From contig OZ007511.1 in NCBI GenBank assembly GCA_963931865.1, positions 363,836-427,835 of the forward strand: a DNA stretch of 64,000 nt, given 5' to 3'. Below the pieces are notes generated by a model. That model saw only the letters and a list, made by a program, of their open reading frames with translations, searched no databases and was not told the origin of the DNA. Made by a program: the position numbers and the translations under genes. Positions 13,796 through 23,488 of this stretch are shown piece after piece; position 1 is the stretch's first letter; every line of letters begins with the position of its first letter. This DNA is from Axinella damicornis (Eukaryota > Porifera > Demospongiae > Axinellida > Axinellidae).

Positions 13796-16700
13796 ATGGA
13801 GCCGTTGGAAGATACTGCAGGCGAATATAAGTATAAACGGACTGTCATGGAATCGTTTGATGCGCTGTTGAAAGTGGTGATAATCGGAGACAGCTGCGTG
13901 GGCAAGACGTGTCTCATTCTCCGCTACACGCAGGACATCTTCAGAGAAAACTTCCTCAGCACCATAGGTGAGGGAGAAACCCGTCATGTGCGTTGGTATG
14001 AAGGACGGCAATCCGAGCCTGGAGGCGGTACCATGAAGTTTATGGTTGTGAGGAATATTCACTGGCATATATAGAGCAATGGGGTGACACTCCCATCCGG
14101 CCATTAGCCTCGTACCCAGGCCACGACCGCCCGGCCTGGGTACGAGGCTACACTCCCATAGACACTGCAGTGGTGGATCTAGGATTATGAAAAGGGGGGA
14201 TCCATTAGGCACTTTATTGATGTACTAGGCGCTGTGTATTAAAGTGTGCGACGTGGATATTGGTCCGGCAGGAAGTACATACTTTAGGTATAGGTACCGG
14301 AAACGCACGTGCATCTAGAACCCATTGCCCTACTTCCTGCTGGACCAATATCCACTTCGTAAAGTGTGTCCGCTAGGGGGGTCCGGGGGAATGTCTCCCC
14401 CTAACCCCCCCCCCCCCCCCCCCCAAGCTTAGGAAAAAAATTGGGATTTCAGGCCTTCTTCGGTTGTTGGGATGAAGTAGCAACAGTTGGATGACCTTCT
14501 GCCAAACCTAGTCATGCTTGGAAAATTTAAAGGCATCGCTCTGCAGAGCTAAGAGGCCGCAAAGCAGCCATGAATTAAGTTATCTGCATGAAGCATGGGG
14601 TTGCTTTTAGCTACCAGAAAGCGCTCTCTTACTGATGCCAGTTATGGCATCTCGCTGTCCATGCAGAGGGAACAACTACTAGTGCATAATGTCATTACGT
14701 TCCCCTCAAGATCGTATTGTTAATTTGTTAGCCACACCCACTGCTATAGCTATCACCAGATACTACAGTTTGTAGTTGTGGCTACCCGTTCAGTCGTTGC
14801 TCTGTGGAACTTCATGAGGTACGATGAGGGATATGAACGTTAACTGCGTGTGATGCACGTAGTTACGTTTGCACAGCACTTGCCCTAAAGAAGAGACCTG
14901 CCAATGCTCCATAAAAAGGCTGGGGTCATGCTGCTTGACTGCTTGACCACTTTGCGAAAAGACTGTTGACCATTTTACTGCGCTTTATTTCACTGACCAT
15001 TGATTACACACGTTTTGCCCTTTGACCCGATAACACAGTGTAGCAGCTCCATCCATTCTCCTCAGTTAGATGCATGGTCACAGCTTGGCGTCCATGAGAG
15101 TAACTCTCCCTTGATGCAATGGTCACAGCTTGGCGTCCATGAGAGTAACTCTCCCTTGATGCATGATCACAGCTTGGCGTCCATGAGAGTAACTCTCCCT
15201 TGATGCATGATCACAGCTTGGCGTCCATGAGAGTAACTCTCCCTTGATGCAATGGTCACAGCTTGGCGTCCATGAGAGTAACTCTCCCTTGATGCATGAT
15301 CACAGCTTGGCGTCCATGAGAGTAACTCTCTCCCTTGATGCAATGCATGTGCTATACCTCAGAAGCAACAGAGCAATCACAGTTGATGTCACAGGCTGTA
15401 ATACAGCCACAACCCTCTCCGTTTATACCTGTAGATGGTAGGTTTTACAGTGATCTTATAAACACAAGCAACTTGGAACTTACCAGCAATTAATATGTCA
15501 ACTGTTGCTGTAGCGCAGTTACCATGCCGGTTAAATTGAGCAGCTATGAACTCCATGTTCTTTTCCCTTGCAAAGTACTTAGTCACATGGGTTTGCAACA
15601 GCAACATTATCCTCCCTATACAGTAATGGGTTAGGGTTGCGTAGGGCCTGTATTAACACTTTAACCGATAAAGCCGTCTACAGACGGCATGAGACTTTCA
15701 TCAGTGATGTCAGACTTCCAGCAATGTCCTTGGGACTTAGGCTCTGCGCCAGCAGAGAGGGCGGGACAAGGGGAGGTGGGTGGGTTTCAGCACTGAGCCT
15801 AGGTAGCATGGCCGCTTCTGGGCTTGGCCTTGAAAAGCTCTTGGTTGGAGCTGGGTGGGCCATTTCTCTCCTTCTTTGCACAAATGGGCCGAGAAAACAG
15901 TCCTCTCACCTAGTAGGGCCTCCATTTCTGGCAGTGAAGCGTTTTCCTCGGTCTAGACGAGCGATGGTCGGCAGAGAGCCGTGACTATTGGCTGCCCCTT
16001 GATGGGTGGGTGTGGTTAGAGTCACGAATGTGTAGAGGATTGCTGCATGGTCATGATTGTGGAGTTTGGGGGCTGAAAAGCAGAGAGAACGGGAAATATG
16101 GTAGGTTTAGTGCATCTATTAGCTAAGAGAGACCTCCGGAGAAAAAACAATTTATCGGTTAATGGGTTAAAAACTCTGCATAGCTAAATTGAGGTTAGCC
16201 TTCTGCATGTGACAGCATAGCTACGACTGGGCTCAAGAAAGTCTGACAGCATCCTTTGTAATTTGTGGCAGGCAGAGATGCTGTGTCTGCATACGCTGCA
16301 GGTTTTCATGATATTGGTTTTTACTTCTTTGGCCGTACCAAGTGGAGCCCTCAATCGTGACAGCCACACGTGTGCACTAGACTGAAGCACATAGTTTGCG
16401 GCAAGTAGTTTTGACTGTGAATTCCTGAGTTTCAAAAACATGCCATATATGGTATGGGAATGAGGCCAGAACTCACCAAGAGGAAAGGTATTCTCTAGGG
16501 GCTTATTGGGCTGTGTGGTGGACACCTGCTGACTAAACACTGTCCATCTATTGAAGCTGAGAACTGATTATGGTGGACGCAAAGAGAACTCACAAGCTCT
16601 GTCAGCTTGTTGGTGGGTGTGGCATGGGTGCTCTGTCAGCTTGTTGGTGGGTGTGGCATGGGTGCTCTGTCAGCTTGTTGGTGGGTGTGGCATGGGTGCT

Positions 16701-18912
16701 CTGTCAGCTTGTTGGTGGGTGTGGCATGGGTGAGCTCTGCCAGCTCTCCCACACCGACACAGTTGCTGTAATGCTATTTGATTATTTGCAGGCGTTGACT
16801 TCAAGACGAAGACGGTGGATGTTGGGGAGAAGAGATTCAAGCTTCAGATCTGGGATACAGCTGGGCAGGAGAGATACAACACCATCCGGAAGGGGTTCTA
16901 CCGAGGAGCAAAGGTGCGTGTGTATCTGTGTGATTGGTGTGGGGGACGTTTTCTGAAGTTCCTACACACATTCAGCCAGCCCACAGTGGCAGTTAGCTGC
17001 TCAACCAATGAGGTCATAGCAGTTAGTTGCTAGATAAGCAAACGGTGAGCTACTCTGAATCCACGTCAGATTCATAAACTGTACAATCATAGTACTCATC
17101 CATTGTGTCAACACAATTGTTGACATTGAACTATGAACGGTTTCCTGTTCTCACTCATTTGTCTCCATTCTCCTCCCGTTTCCCCCCTTCTCCGCTTCTC
17201 CGCTTCTCTCTCTCCCCTCCTCTCTCTCCCCTCCTTCTCCCTTCTCCCCCTCCCCTCCTCTCTCTCCCCTCCTCCCCCTTCTCCCCCTCCCCACCTCTCT
17301 CTCCCCTCCTCCTCCTTCCTCTCTCTCCCTCCTCTCCCTCTCCCTCCTCCCCCTCTCCCCCTCTCCCCCTCTCCCCTCTGTTCCCGGTCCCCTCCTCCAA
17401 CGATGCCTCAGGGGGTGATAGTAGTGTACGACATTACCAATCCGGACAGCTTCTCCAGTCTCACTAAATGGATCCATGATATCACAAATGTGAGTTATGG
17501 ATTGTTGCATACCATGACATCATATTATAGAGGTCAATGATGACATCATACTATGATAGAGGTCAACGATGACATCATACTATGATACAGGTCAACAATG
17601 ACATTTAGTTTAGTCTTGGTGGATCAATGTCAAGAGACCTGTGCATGGTTGGAGTTTGGAGGTCTGTCTTGGTTGTTACAAGGTTAACTCTTTTCCTAAA
17701 GAATTGCATGGATGGATCAGACCGTCCGGCTATCCTGGTACTGGGTAACAAGATCGACAAAGAGAGTGAGAGAGCAGTTGCTACGGTAACAGGAGAGCAA
17801 GCAGCCAAGGAGTTTGGGACAAAGTTTGCAGAAGTCAGTGCTCTCACAGGGGACGGTGTGGAAGAGGTGAGGAACTGTCCTCTGATACGTGTACCAAGTG
17901 AACTCTGATGTTGTATTACATCATATGGTACAGCCCCTCTCCCTATTATGTGGTAAATACATTGCACCAAGGTCGTAGCAGATGTGCCTATATCCCTACA
18001 GGAGGGAATAGGTGCCTAATGGTAATGGTGAACATTTTGATTTACAGTATGGCTTAGCAACACATGACTACAGTACCGTATAGCGGGTTATTTTCGTGGG
18101 GTGCCAATTTTCGTTATTTTCGTGACTCATCGACAAGTCACAAAATTTTCCACCCATGAAAATTTTCAATCCATAATCGCGCTGTGCAACATGTAGCTAG
18201 GTGCCGTCGTTTAAGTGCACTGTGCGGCTCTTCGTAGCTGTACCTGCGTGACTGCGTCCCGTTGACAGTGTCCTCAATTGACAGGATCCTCTATCACCAG
18301 CTGTCCTTCGCATTGTGATTGAGATCGGCCATCAAGCCACGTGTACTAATTTTCATATTACGTCATCCGCGTCGATAGCGCAAATGTGTGGGTGCCACGA
18401 AAATTAGAACCACGAAAATTAATTCTGACGACTGTATCCAGCATTTCACGAAAATTTGGAAACGTGTATGTGCACCTGAGATAGATTGAATCGGTATATC
18501 TGCTGTCCATTGTGATTAGTATGCTTCCTACAAGATCATAACTACAAGTAAAAAACAAGACCATTGTTAGGTCCCTTGCAGCTCAGGTCACTCTGGCCTC
18601 GTTCTCAGGCCTTCGTCTCCTCCAGTGCATGTTTGATCACCGGTCCGCAGTATCACATACAGAGGGATAGTGATCAAAGACTGGAGGTGGTGAAAGCGTG
18701 GGAACGATGCGAGGTTGAAGCAGGATAGACCAACAAATTGTGACCCTGGTCGACCCCTCTCTTCTCCCGTGCAGGCATTCGGGACTCTAGTCAGTGACAT
18801 TGCACAGCTATTAGACAAGGAGGGTCCCATTGAGCACAGTGCTGGGACCCTGAGGCTAGGCAACGGCAGCAGTTACAGTCAACCTCACAAGTCTCAGTGT
18901 CCGTGCACGTAG
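13796..18912 (+). CDS. Rab-family small GTPase (subfamily unresolved)
   Basis: This is a small GTPase of the Rab type, a vesicle-traffic switch anchored to membranes by prenylation. Five exons: 13796-13967, 16792-16913, 17412-17489, 17702-17866, 18775-18912, all in phase, 224 aa. P-loop GDSCVGKT (31-38), switch I around TIGVDF, switch II WDTAGQERYNTIR (78-90), NKID (140-143) and the VSAL guanine motif are intact. A ~20-residue N-terminal extension (Tyr/Lys-rich) precedes the G domain. The C-terminus ends CPCT, which would be a CAAX-type box with one Cys four residues from the end, not the usual Rab double-Cys ending. I cannot name the subfamily; the closest feel is the Rab8/10/35 neighbourhood. 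Intron 1 (2.8 kb) is packed with repeats. Confidence 0.9.
14106..14151. repeat. Dispersed hairpin repeat, CTCGTACCCAGGCC type
   Basis: Left arm TAGCCTCGTACCCAGGCC and right arm GGCCTGGGTACGAGGCTA are exact reverse complements separated by about 10 bp. This is one member of a family seen many times in the window, usually with CTCGTTCCCAGGCC. Confidence 0.85.
14249..14359. mobile_element. 111-bp MITE with 29-bp inverted termini and 9-bp target duplication
   Basis: The left end starts CGACGTGGATATTGGTCC and the right end, reversed, CGAAGTGGATATTGGTCC. Over 29 bp I count two mismatches. It is flanked by the 9-bp direct repeat TAAAGTGTG (14240-14248 and 14360-14368). Nine-base duplications are typical of Mutator-like elements, so a MULE-type MITE is likely. 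Related termini occur at about 23088-23138 and 51378-51405. Confidence 0.8.
15069..15345. repeat. Minisatellite, ~44-bp unit, 6 copies
   Basis: The unit contains CACAGCTTGGCGTCCATGAG followed by AGTAACTCTCCCTTGATGCA. Each unit has the small inverted motif GAGAGTAACTCTC. It lies in Rab intron 1. Copies are nearly identical, differing mainly by GATGCAATGG versus GATGCATGA at the joins. Confidence 0.9.
15653..16170. mobile_element. TTAA-bounded non-autonomous element, 518 bp
   Basis: The left end reads TTAACACTTTAACCGATAAA and the right end, reversed, TTAACCCATTAACCGATAAA, with three differences in 20. A shortened relative at 57344-57587 shares the internal sequences GGCATGAGACTTTCATC and ACAATTTATCGGTT. 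The TTAA at both ends fits a piggyBac- or Kolobok-type target site. No transposase frame is present. It lies in Rab intron 1. Confidence 0.7.
16598..16738. repeat. 34-bp tandem repeat, 4 copies
   Basis: The unit CTCTGTCAGCTTGTTGGTGG plus GTGTGGCATGGGTG is repeated four times with almost no divergence, just upstream of Rab exon 2. Confidence 0.9.
17150..17395. repeat. CT-rich polypyrimidine tract before Rab exon 3
   Basis: About 240 bp of imperfect CTCCCCCT-type sequence runs up to the acceptor of the exon at 17412. It is intronic and non-coding. Confidence 0.85.
18072..18440. repeat. Probable dispersed repeat in Rab intron 4
   Basis: The left end has GGGTTATTTTCGTGG and the right end several CACGAAAATTA motifs, which are loosely inverted. 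The sequence is AT-rich inside and non-coding. I suspect a MITE, but the termini are not a clean pair and no target duplication was found. Confidence 0.35.
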
Positions 18913-19358
18913 CACATGCACGGACTCTCTCGTGTGAAATACTACTTCCATGTGCGTCTCTTCCTTGTCTGAATGAATCACTGCTCATTATATTTTTACA
19001 CTGTTTTATGAAAGTATTCGTTTCATTATGGCTTGAATGATTATTTCTTGAAACAGTTGCCTGAACTAAGACTGTTCCTTCAGTCGAGAGGGTCAGCTAG
19101 CTACCTATTGCTACCTATATAGGGTCATGTGGCTTGCAGCTGGAGATGCTACCCAGTGTGTTTCAATTGTGATCATGATCAGTGATCAATGTGATTTAAT
19201 ATTGTGCCGAGTGATGACATTCTCAAAAAATTATTAGACTGTGTATAGGAGGGACTACAATGGAAATCATTTGGTGAGTATTAAGAGAGGCACAAAAACA
19301 TATCAACATTATATATCACAGCTCGAATGAATTCAGTAGTGCATGTGCAGTCAATCCA
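18913..19358. other. Convergent spacer Rab/GPCR
   Basis: AT-rich 3'-to-3' intergenic sequence between the Rab stop (18912) and the receptor stop (19359). No gene and no clear repeat are seen. Confidence 0.6.
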
Positions 19359-21851
19359 TTATAAGTCATGATAGTCAATGTCTTCAGCCCTGTCGTCCAG
19401 AGGTACTGTGTTGGGCAGTTCCACTCTAGCCGCCTCCCAAGCATCTTCAAGTTCAGTAGTTCCATCATGCAATGCTTGAACGCTGCTTGCATTAAATTCT
19501 GAAAGCTGCTTTGAAGAACTGAGTTTAGCAGACTGGCTTGTCGTCACTTGCTGACGGCTTCTGTAATTGGGGTTGAGATCCCACAGCACAGCAGTGGGTA
19601 TTCGACGCTTGTAGCGCCACAAGAGGACCAGTTTGGGCACGAATACCATCGTGAGAATCAGGTACGAGCAGGTTAGAATGGTGCCTGTTGTGGCCACATA
19701 CGTGACATCTTCTTCGTTGCTGAACATGGTGATAAGAGCTGATGGCACCCCCACACTGCAGCTGAACACCACTCCATATATGGCAATTCCTGTATACTTG
19801 GCACCTTTGAAGACCTTGACTTTGATTTTACCAGTGAGCTTCACAAGGAACATGCCCAGAAGTAGCAAAATGCCTTTGGGGAGGACCACAAGTACGATCC
19901 ACACATACATTTGCTCTGAGGAACAAACTTCGTGCAGTTCGATAACACGTACAAACGCTTGACTCTGCTGGTTCACGAGTACATCGGTCACAGCCAAAGG
20001 ATCTACTATCATCCATATTGAGAGTATCAGTGCGTCAACGGCCAGCAGACCCAGGACCATGAGAACCAAGTTGACGTCCTTAAAATGGCGCTTCTGGCTC
20101 CATGGGTTTCTAAATATGGCATAGAGTCTACAAGTCTTGAAAAAAATGGCTCCAAAGGCAAGAGTGAAACTGAGGCTGTATGTCCATGGGCGGACATTGC
20201 ACAGAACTGTGTAAACGTTGTGTGGATTCTGATCATTATGGGGACCCACAAACCGTGAGTCGAGGCTGATGACCACCACAGAGCAACACCCTATCAGGAC
20301 ACCAGCAATGATGAGCAGGTTGATGTACGGACTGGAGGCTTTGATGACTTTGTGCTTGCGGTAGAGCCAGTCTATCGCCAGCATCGTAACTGCAAAAAGT
20401 ATGCAAACTACGGCCAGGAAGAGCATGATACCAACCACCCATAAGTCCACAACTTGTAGCTCTATATTCGGCCTATCAAGTGGAGGTCTTCCTCCCTGCC
20501 AGATCAGGTTGTTACCAAATGCACTCATGTTGAGGAAATCTTGTTCGGAATTGTAGACGCCAACTGGCACAAGGTTTCCACTCTGTATCTGCGTGATGGT
20601 GGTGGTCAGGCTAGTCGTGCTGTGTTGGCTGGGTGAAAACCTAACCTCTCCAGAGACACCAACAAAGCTTAGGTTCTCCATTGCCTCTCTCAGCATGCCG
20701 TTGAAACTGCCACAACCTGAGTTGCATGTGGCCAATATGTCACCATCTTCCTGGATTCTCTCCAAGGAGCGGTTCACCGCCAGAGCAACACTCCACACAG
20801 CATCGTATGCTGCAGGAACTCGGCTTGAGAAGTTCTCGGGCTGGAATTCAAGGCCCTGGACCATAGATGAATAGCTCCTCCAAAATTCCCATGGTGTTAA
20901 TCCAGAAATGGTTGTGTCATTTTGATCCTGATGTCGAAGGGAGTGAGTGACAATTAGTGTTGATTCCAAAGCACTTTGCAGCTCATCACTGCTACACTGT
21001 GCTCTCTGCGTCTGCCACCATCCCTCGTAAAACTCCCCCAGTAAGATCCATAGGTGCTCCACCCCAGTCAGACCCCTCCTGTAAGCAGTGCATATTATAT
21101 CAGCAGCACGACTCTCTGGAAAAAGTCCAACAAATATCCTTCCAACTCCTTTTGGTACGTCCGAGAGGCCGTCTATGAAGAAAGAATCCTCAATGTTTGT
21201 CCTTGAGTCCTTTTCTCTCAGTAGCACAGAGATTTCTTCAAGTGCCAGAGTATACGTTGAAGTTGCTTCATGCACAACACTCACATCCAGCCAGTCAAAA
21301 TGTCGCATTATCGCATAAATCGTCTCGCCGTACGAGGAGCAAGAAGGGACGGTACGGAAGAAGTAGGGGTACTCGTCCACCCGCGATAGCAGAGGTGACT
21401 GTGCTGCATAGGACACCTCCACGACGCCAATATTCCTGCTAGTAATCCCACCCAAGATGATCGCAGGTGTTTCGCAAGCTGGACCTATTATTGCGCACGG
21501 TGGCTGTTCGCGCAACACCTGGACCAAACCGAAAGCAGACTCCGAACTGCTACATCCAGTTTCAATTGCCGTCATCTTCAAACGATAGGGTAGGACTTCT
21601 CTCTCGTTTATATGGTTCACGGCCATTTCGGCAGCAACCCTTGGATACATCCCAAGCATCTCCCGAGTAAAACTGTCCACGGCGTTGGTTGGGAAAAATG
21701 CAGCCACGTAGAGGACGGAATTCGAAGGGGTGGGCGCAAGTGAAGAGGAGTCATTTCCAACGACCTCTCCAACTATTGGCTCTGCAAGCTTCATTGCCGC
21801 CAGCAAAAGTAACTGGCGCACTGCACCCAGCAACGACCCGTGTGGCTGCAT
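19359..21851 (-). CDS. GABA-B-like class C G-protein-coupled receptor, intronless
   Basis: This is a plasma-membrane receptor expected to bind a small amino-acid-like ligand through a Venus-flytrap domain and signal through G proteins. The single open frame extends up to 22064, but I place the start at 21851 (Met, then a Leu-rich signal sequence QLLLLAAM), giving 830 aa; the extra upstream 71 codons overlap the divergent promoter and are Pro/Cys-rich. The ligand-binding domain occupies roughly the first 450 residues (VLYVAAFFPT, CAIIGPACETPA). Seven membrane spans follow, with the GABA-B hallmarks HKVIKASSPYINLLI, CNVRPWTYSLSFTLAFGAIF, FKTCRLYAIFRNP and VFVPKLVLLWRYKRR. No cysteine-rich linker is present, as in GABA-B and unlike mGlu receptors. 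The tail is about 90 residues without an obvious coiled coil. The gene has no introns although its neighbours are intron-rich. Confidence 0.92.
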   Translation of the reverse strand: MQPHGSLLGAVRQLLLLAAMKLAEPIVGEVVGNDSSSLAPTPSNSVLYVAAFFPTNAVDSFTREMLGMYPRVAAEMAVNHINEREVLPYRLKMTAIETGCSSSESAFGLVQVLREQPPCAIIGPACETPAIILGGITSRNIGVVEVSYAAQSPLLSRVDEYPYFFRTVPSCSSYGETIYAIMRHFDWLDVSVVHEATSTYTLALEEISVLLREKDSRTNIEDSFFIDGLSDVPKGVGRIFVGLFPESRAADIICTAYRRGLTGVEHLWILLGEFYEGWWQTQRAQCSSDELQSALESTLIVTHSLRHQDQNDTTISGLTPWEFWRSYSSMVQGLEFQPENFSSRVPAAYDAVWSVALAVNRSLERIQEDGDILATCNSGCGSFNGMLREAMENLSFVGVSGEVRFSPSQHSTTSLTTTITQIQSGNLVPVGVYNSEQDFLNMSAFGNNLIWQGGRPPLDRPNIELQVVDLWVVGIMLFLAVVCILFAVTMLAIDWLYRKHKVIKASSPYINLLIIAGVLIGCCSVVVISLDSRFVGPHNDQNPHNVYTVLCNVRPWTYSLSFTLAFGAIFFKTCRLYAIFRNPWSQKRHFKDVNLVLMVLGLLAVDALILSIWMIVDPLAVTDVLVNQQSQAFVRVIELHEVCSSEQMYVWIVLVVLPKGILLLLGMFLVKLTGKIKVKVFKGAKYTGIAIYGVVFSCSVGVPSALITMFSNEEDVTYVATTGTILTCSYLILTMVFVPKLVLLWRYKRRIPTAVLWDLNPNYRSRQQVTTSQSAKLSSSKQLSEFNASSVQALHDGTTELEDAWEAARVELPNTVPLDDRAEDIDYHDL

Positions 21852-22062
21852 CTCGAAGAAGAGAAAATGCGACACGGCGCACATGCACAGACGGCGCACG
21901 CTGTTTCCGTATACTACCGCGCGCGCCGCGAACGGTGAGCTAGCCGTACCCCGTGGAGGCTGCGCGAGTTCTGGGTGAATATCGAATGTGGAGAATGGGC
22001 AGGGCTGGACACGGCTTTGCAGATTAAAAATTGACTTCCTGCACGTGCTTTCTGGAGCTATC
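21852..22062. promoter_or_regulatory. Shared divergent promoter, GPCR/nitrilase copy 1
   Basis: Only 211 bp separate the chosen receptor start from the nitrilase start. The stretch is CpG-rich near 21915-21935 (CGCGCGCGCCGCGAACG). A partial copy lies upstream of nitrilase copy 2 (about 23200-23245, then 23400-23488). Promoter function is inferred from position. Confidence 0.6.
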
Positions 22063-22890
22063 ATGGCCTCCGAGCATTGTATAGCTTTTTTCCAGGGGAT
22101 AGCAAAGACTGGGGATGTAGACTACAACCTCAGCAAGATGAAGGAGGAGATGCTCAAGGCTGCAGAGAAGGGAGCAGAGCTGGTGATCTTTCCCGAGTTG
22201 TTCACCTCTTCCTACACCCTCAGCAATGCAGACATGAGGAGGGCGGCTGAGGAAAAGAGTGGGCACTCTTTCCAGGAGCTCTCTGCAGCTGCAGCAAGGA
22301 ACAATATTGCAGTGCTGTACGGATATCCTGAGGTAGACTCCTCAACTAGTACTGGGAGTCAGGCTGTGTACAACTCGATCCAGCTGATTGATAGAGACGG
22401 GAGATCACTTGTAAACTACCGAAAACTTAACCTCTGGATTGACGAAAGTAGAATTGAAGAGGTTTTCACTGCTGGAAGTGAATATGCAGAGGTTGTGGAA
22501 TGCTGTGGCATGAAAATTGGTCTCCTTATCTGTTATGATGTTGATTTTCCTGAATCAGTTAGGACACTTGCTCTACGAGGTGCCCAATTGGTCGCAATTC
22601 CAACTGCCTCCTCTCTTGAATACAATGGCAGTGTAAATATTGCATCTAAGTTCATCCCCACCCGTGCAATGGAAAACCGTGTTCATGTTGCATATGTGAA
22701 CCATGTTGGGGGACCTCGACGGTTTGCAGGCCTGAGCAGTCTCTGCAACCCTGCTGGTGATGTTGTTGTAAGTGCAGGGTTGGAAGAAGACGCTCTGGTC
22801 ATTGGTCATGTTAGGTTGGGTGCCTATGACAACCTGCACTCCTACCTGGCTTCACGAAGACCAGAATTGTACAGAGAGTTGGTCAATTAA
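22063..22890 (+). CDS. Nitrilase-superfamily carbon-nitrogen hydrolase, copy 1
   Basis: This is an amidase-like enzyme hydrolysing a C-N bond through a Glu-Lys-Cys triad. It is intronless, 275 aa. I start at the MASEHC methionine because it is the first Met shared by both tandem copies; upstream in-frame sequence differs between them. The triad is E45 (VIFPELF), K121 (NYRKLNLW) and C157 (LLICYDVDFPES). VAIPTA and TRAMENRVHVAYVNHVGG are typical of the cytosolic R-amidase-type bacterial and fungal branch rather than NIT1/NIT2 or vanin, but the substrate cannot be predicted. The residue two after the catalytic Lys is Asn, where copy 2 and many relatives have His. It is the first of a tandem pair with starts 1,426 bp apart. 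Confidence 0.88.
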   Translation: MASEHCIAFFQGIAKTGDVDYNLSKMKEEMLKAAEKGAELVIFPELFTSSYTLSNADMRRAAEEKSGHSFQELSAAAARNNIAVLYGYPEVDSSTSTGSQAVYNSIQLIDRDGRSLVNYRKLNLWIDESRIEEVFTAGSEYAEVVECCGMKIGLLICYDVDFPESVRTLALRGAQLVAIPTASSLEYNGSVNIASKFIPTRAMENRVHVAYVNHVGGPRRFAGLSSLCNPAGDVVVSAGLEEDALVIGHVRLGAYDNLHSYLASRRPELYRELVN

Positions 22891-23044
22891 CATACCTTTG
22901 AGGGGTTTTTTGTTAGTTTTATATTATGTGTACTTTCTTTTTTGTTGTTGCAATAGTGTCCACCTGAAAAAAGCGATCGGGTGCTGGAGACAAAGCAAAG
23001 ACTATAGACTAGGTGTAGTCACAGTGAAGAAGCGGATTTTCAAA

Positions 23045-23255
23045 ATGACCTCTCCAACTACAGTACTGCAGTGCTCTGCAAACTTTACGACGTGGATATT
23101 GATCCGGCACTACTTCCTGCCGGACCAATAACCACTTCATATATCTACAGCCGCCAGCAGAAGCACTGCACCCAGAAATGAAAAGAAATCGCGACACGTG
23201 CACACGCATGTTGTTTCCGTATACTGCGCGCGCCGCGAACGTCTAGCCTGTGATA
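23045..23255 (-). pseudogene. Truncated duplicate of the GPCR 5' end
   Basis: On the minus strand this stretch resembles the receptor's first codons and upstream leader: GCCGCCAGCA...CACTGCACCCAG and GTTTCCGTATACT followed by a CpG-rich GCGCGCGCCGCGAACG. It was copied with the nitrilase gene. Only the first ~30 codons' worth remain, and they are interrupted by the MITE-like insertion at 23088-23140. No receptor coding sequence follows downstream, so this is a remnant, not a gene. Confidence 0.75.
23088..23140. mobile_element. Short MITE copy inserted in the GPCR remnant
   Basis: The sequence starts CGACGTGGATATTGATCCGG and ends with the inverted CCGGACCAATAACCACTTC, the same termini as the element at 14249-14359 but with almost no interior. 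It interrupts sequence that is continuous in the original receptor gene near 21780-21800, so it landed after or during the duplication. Confidence 0.7.
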
Positions 23256-23488
23256 CAGGCCCATCCACTGTACTGCCCGGCGCCCATCGTAGGCGATTAT
23301 GATTGCCATGGCTTCTACACTAATAGTTTTAGTTTTCTCAGTAGCAAAGGCAAAGCCAAGAGACGTGCTGTCAGCCTCACGGAGAAGATCCTGTAGGGCC
23401 ACACAGAATGGGCAGGGCTGGACGCCTGCTTTGCAGATTAAAACTGACTTCCTGTCACATGTTCTTTCTGGAGATATCATCAGGGATC

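Noticed and set aside
21852..22064. 71-codon N-terminal extension of the receptor up to 22064
   Set aside because: The extension overlaps the divergent promoter and the nitrilase 5' region and lacks signal-peptide character; a signal-like start is present at 21851.
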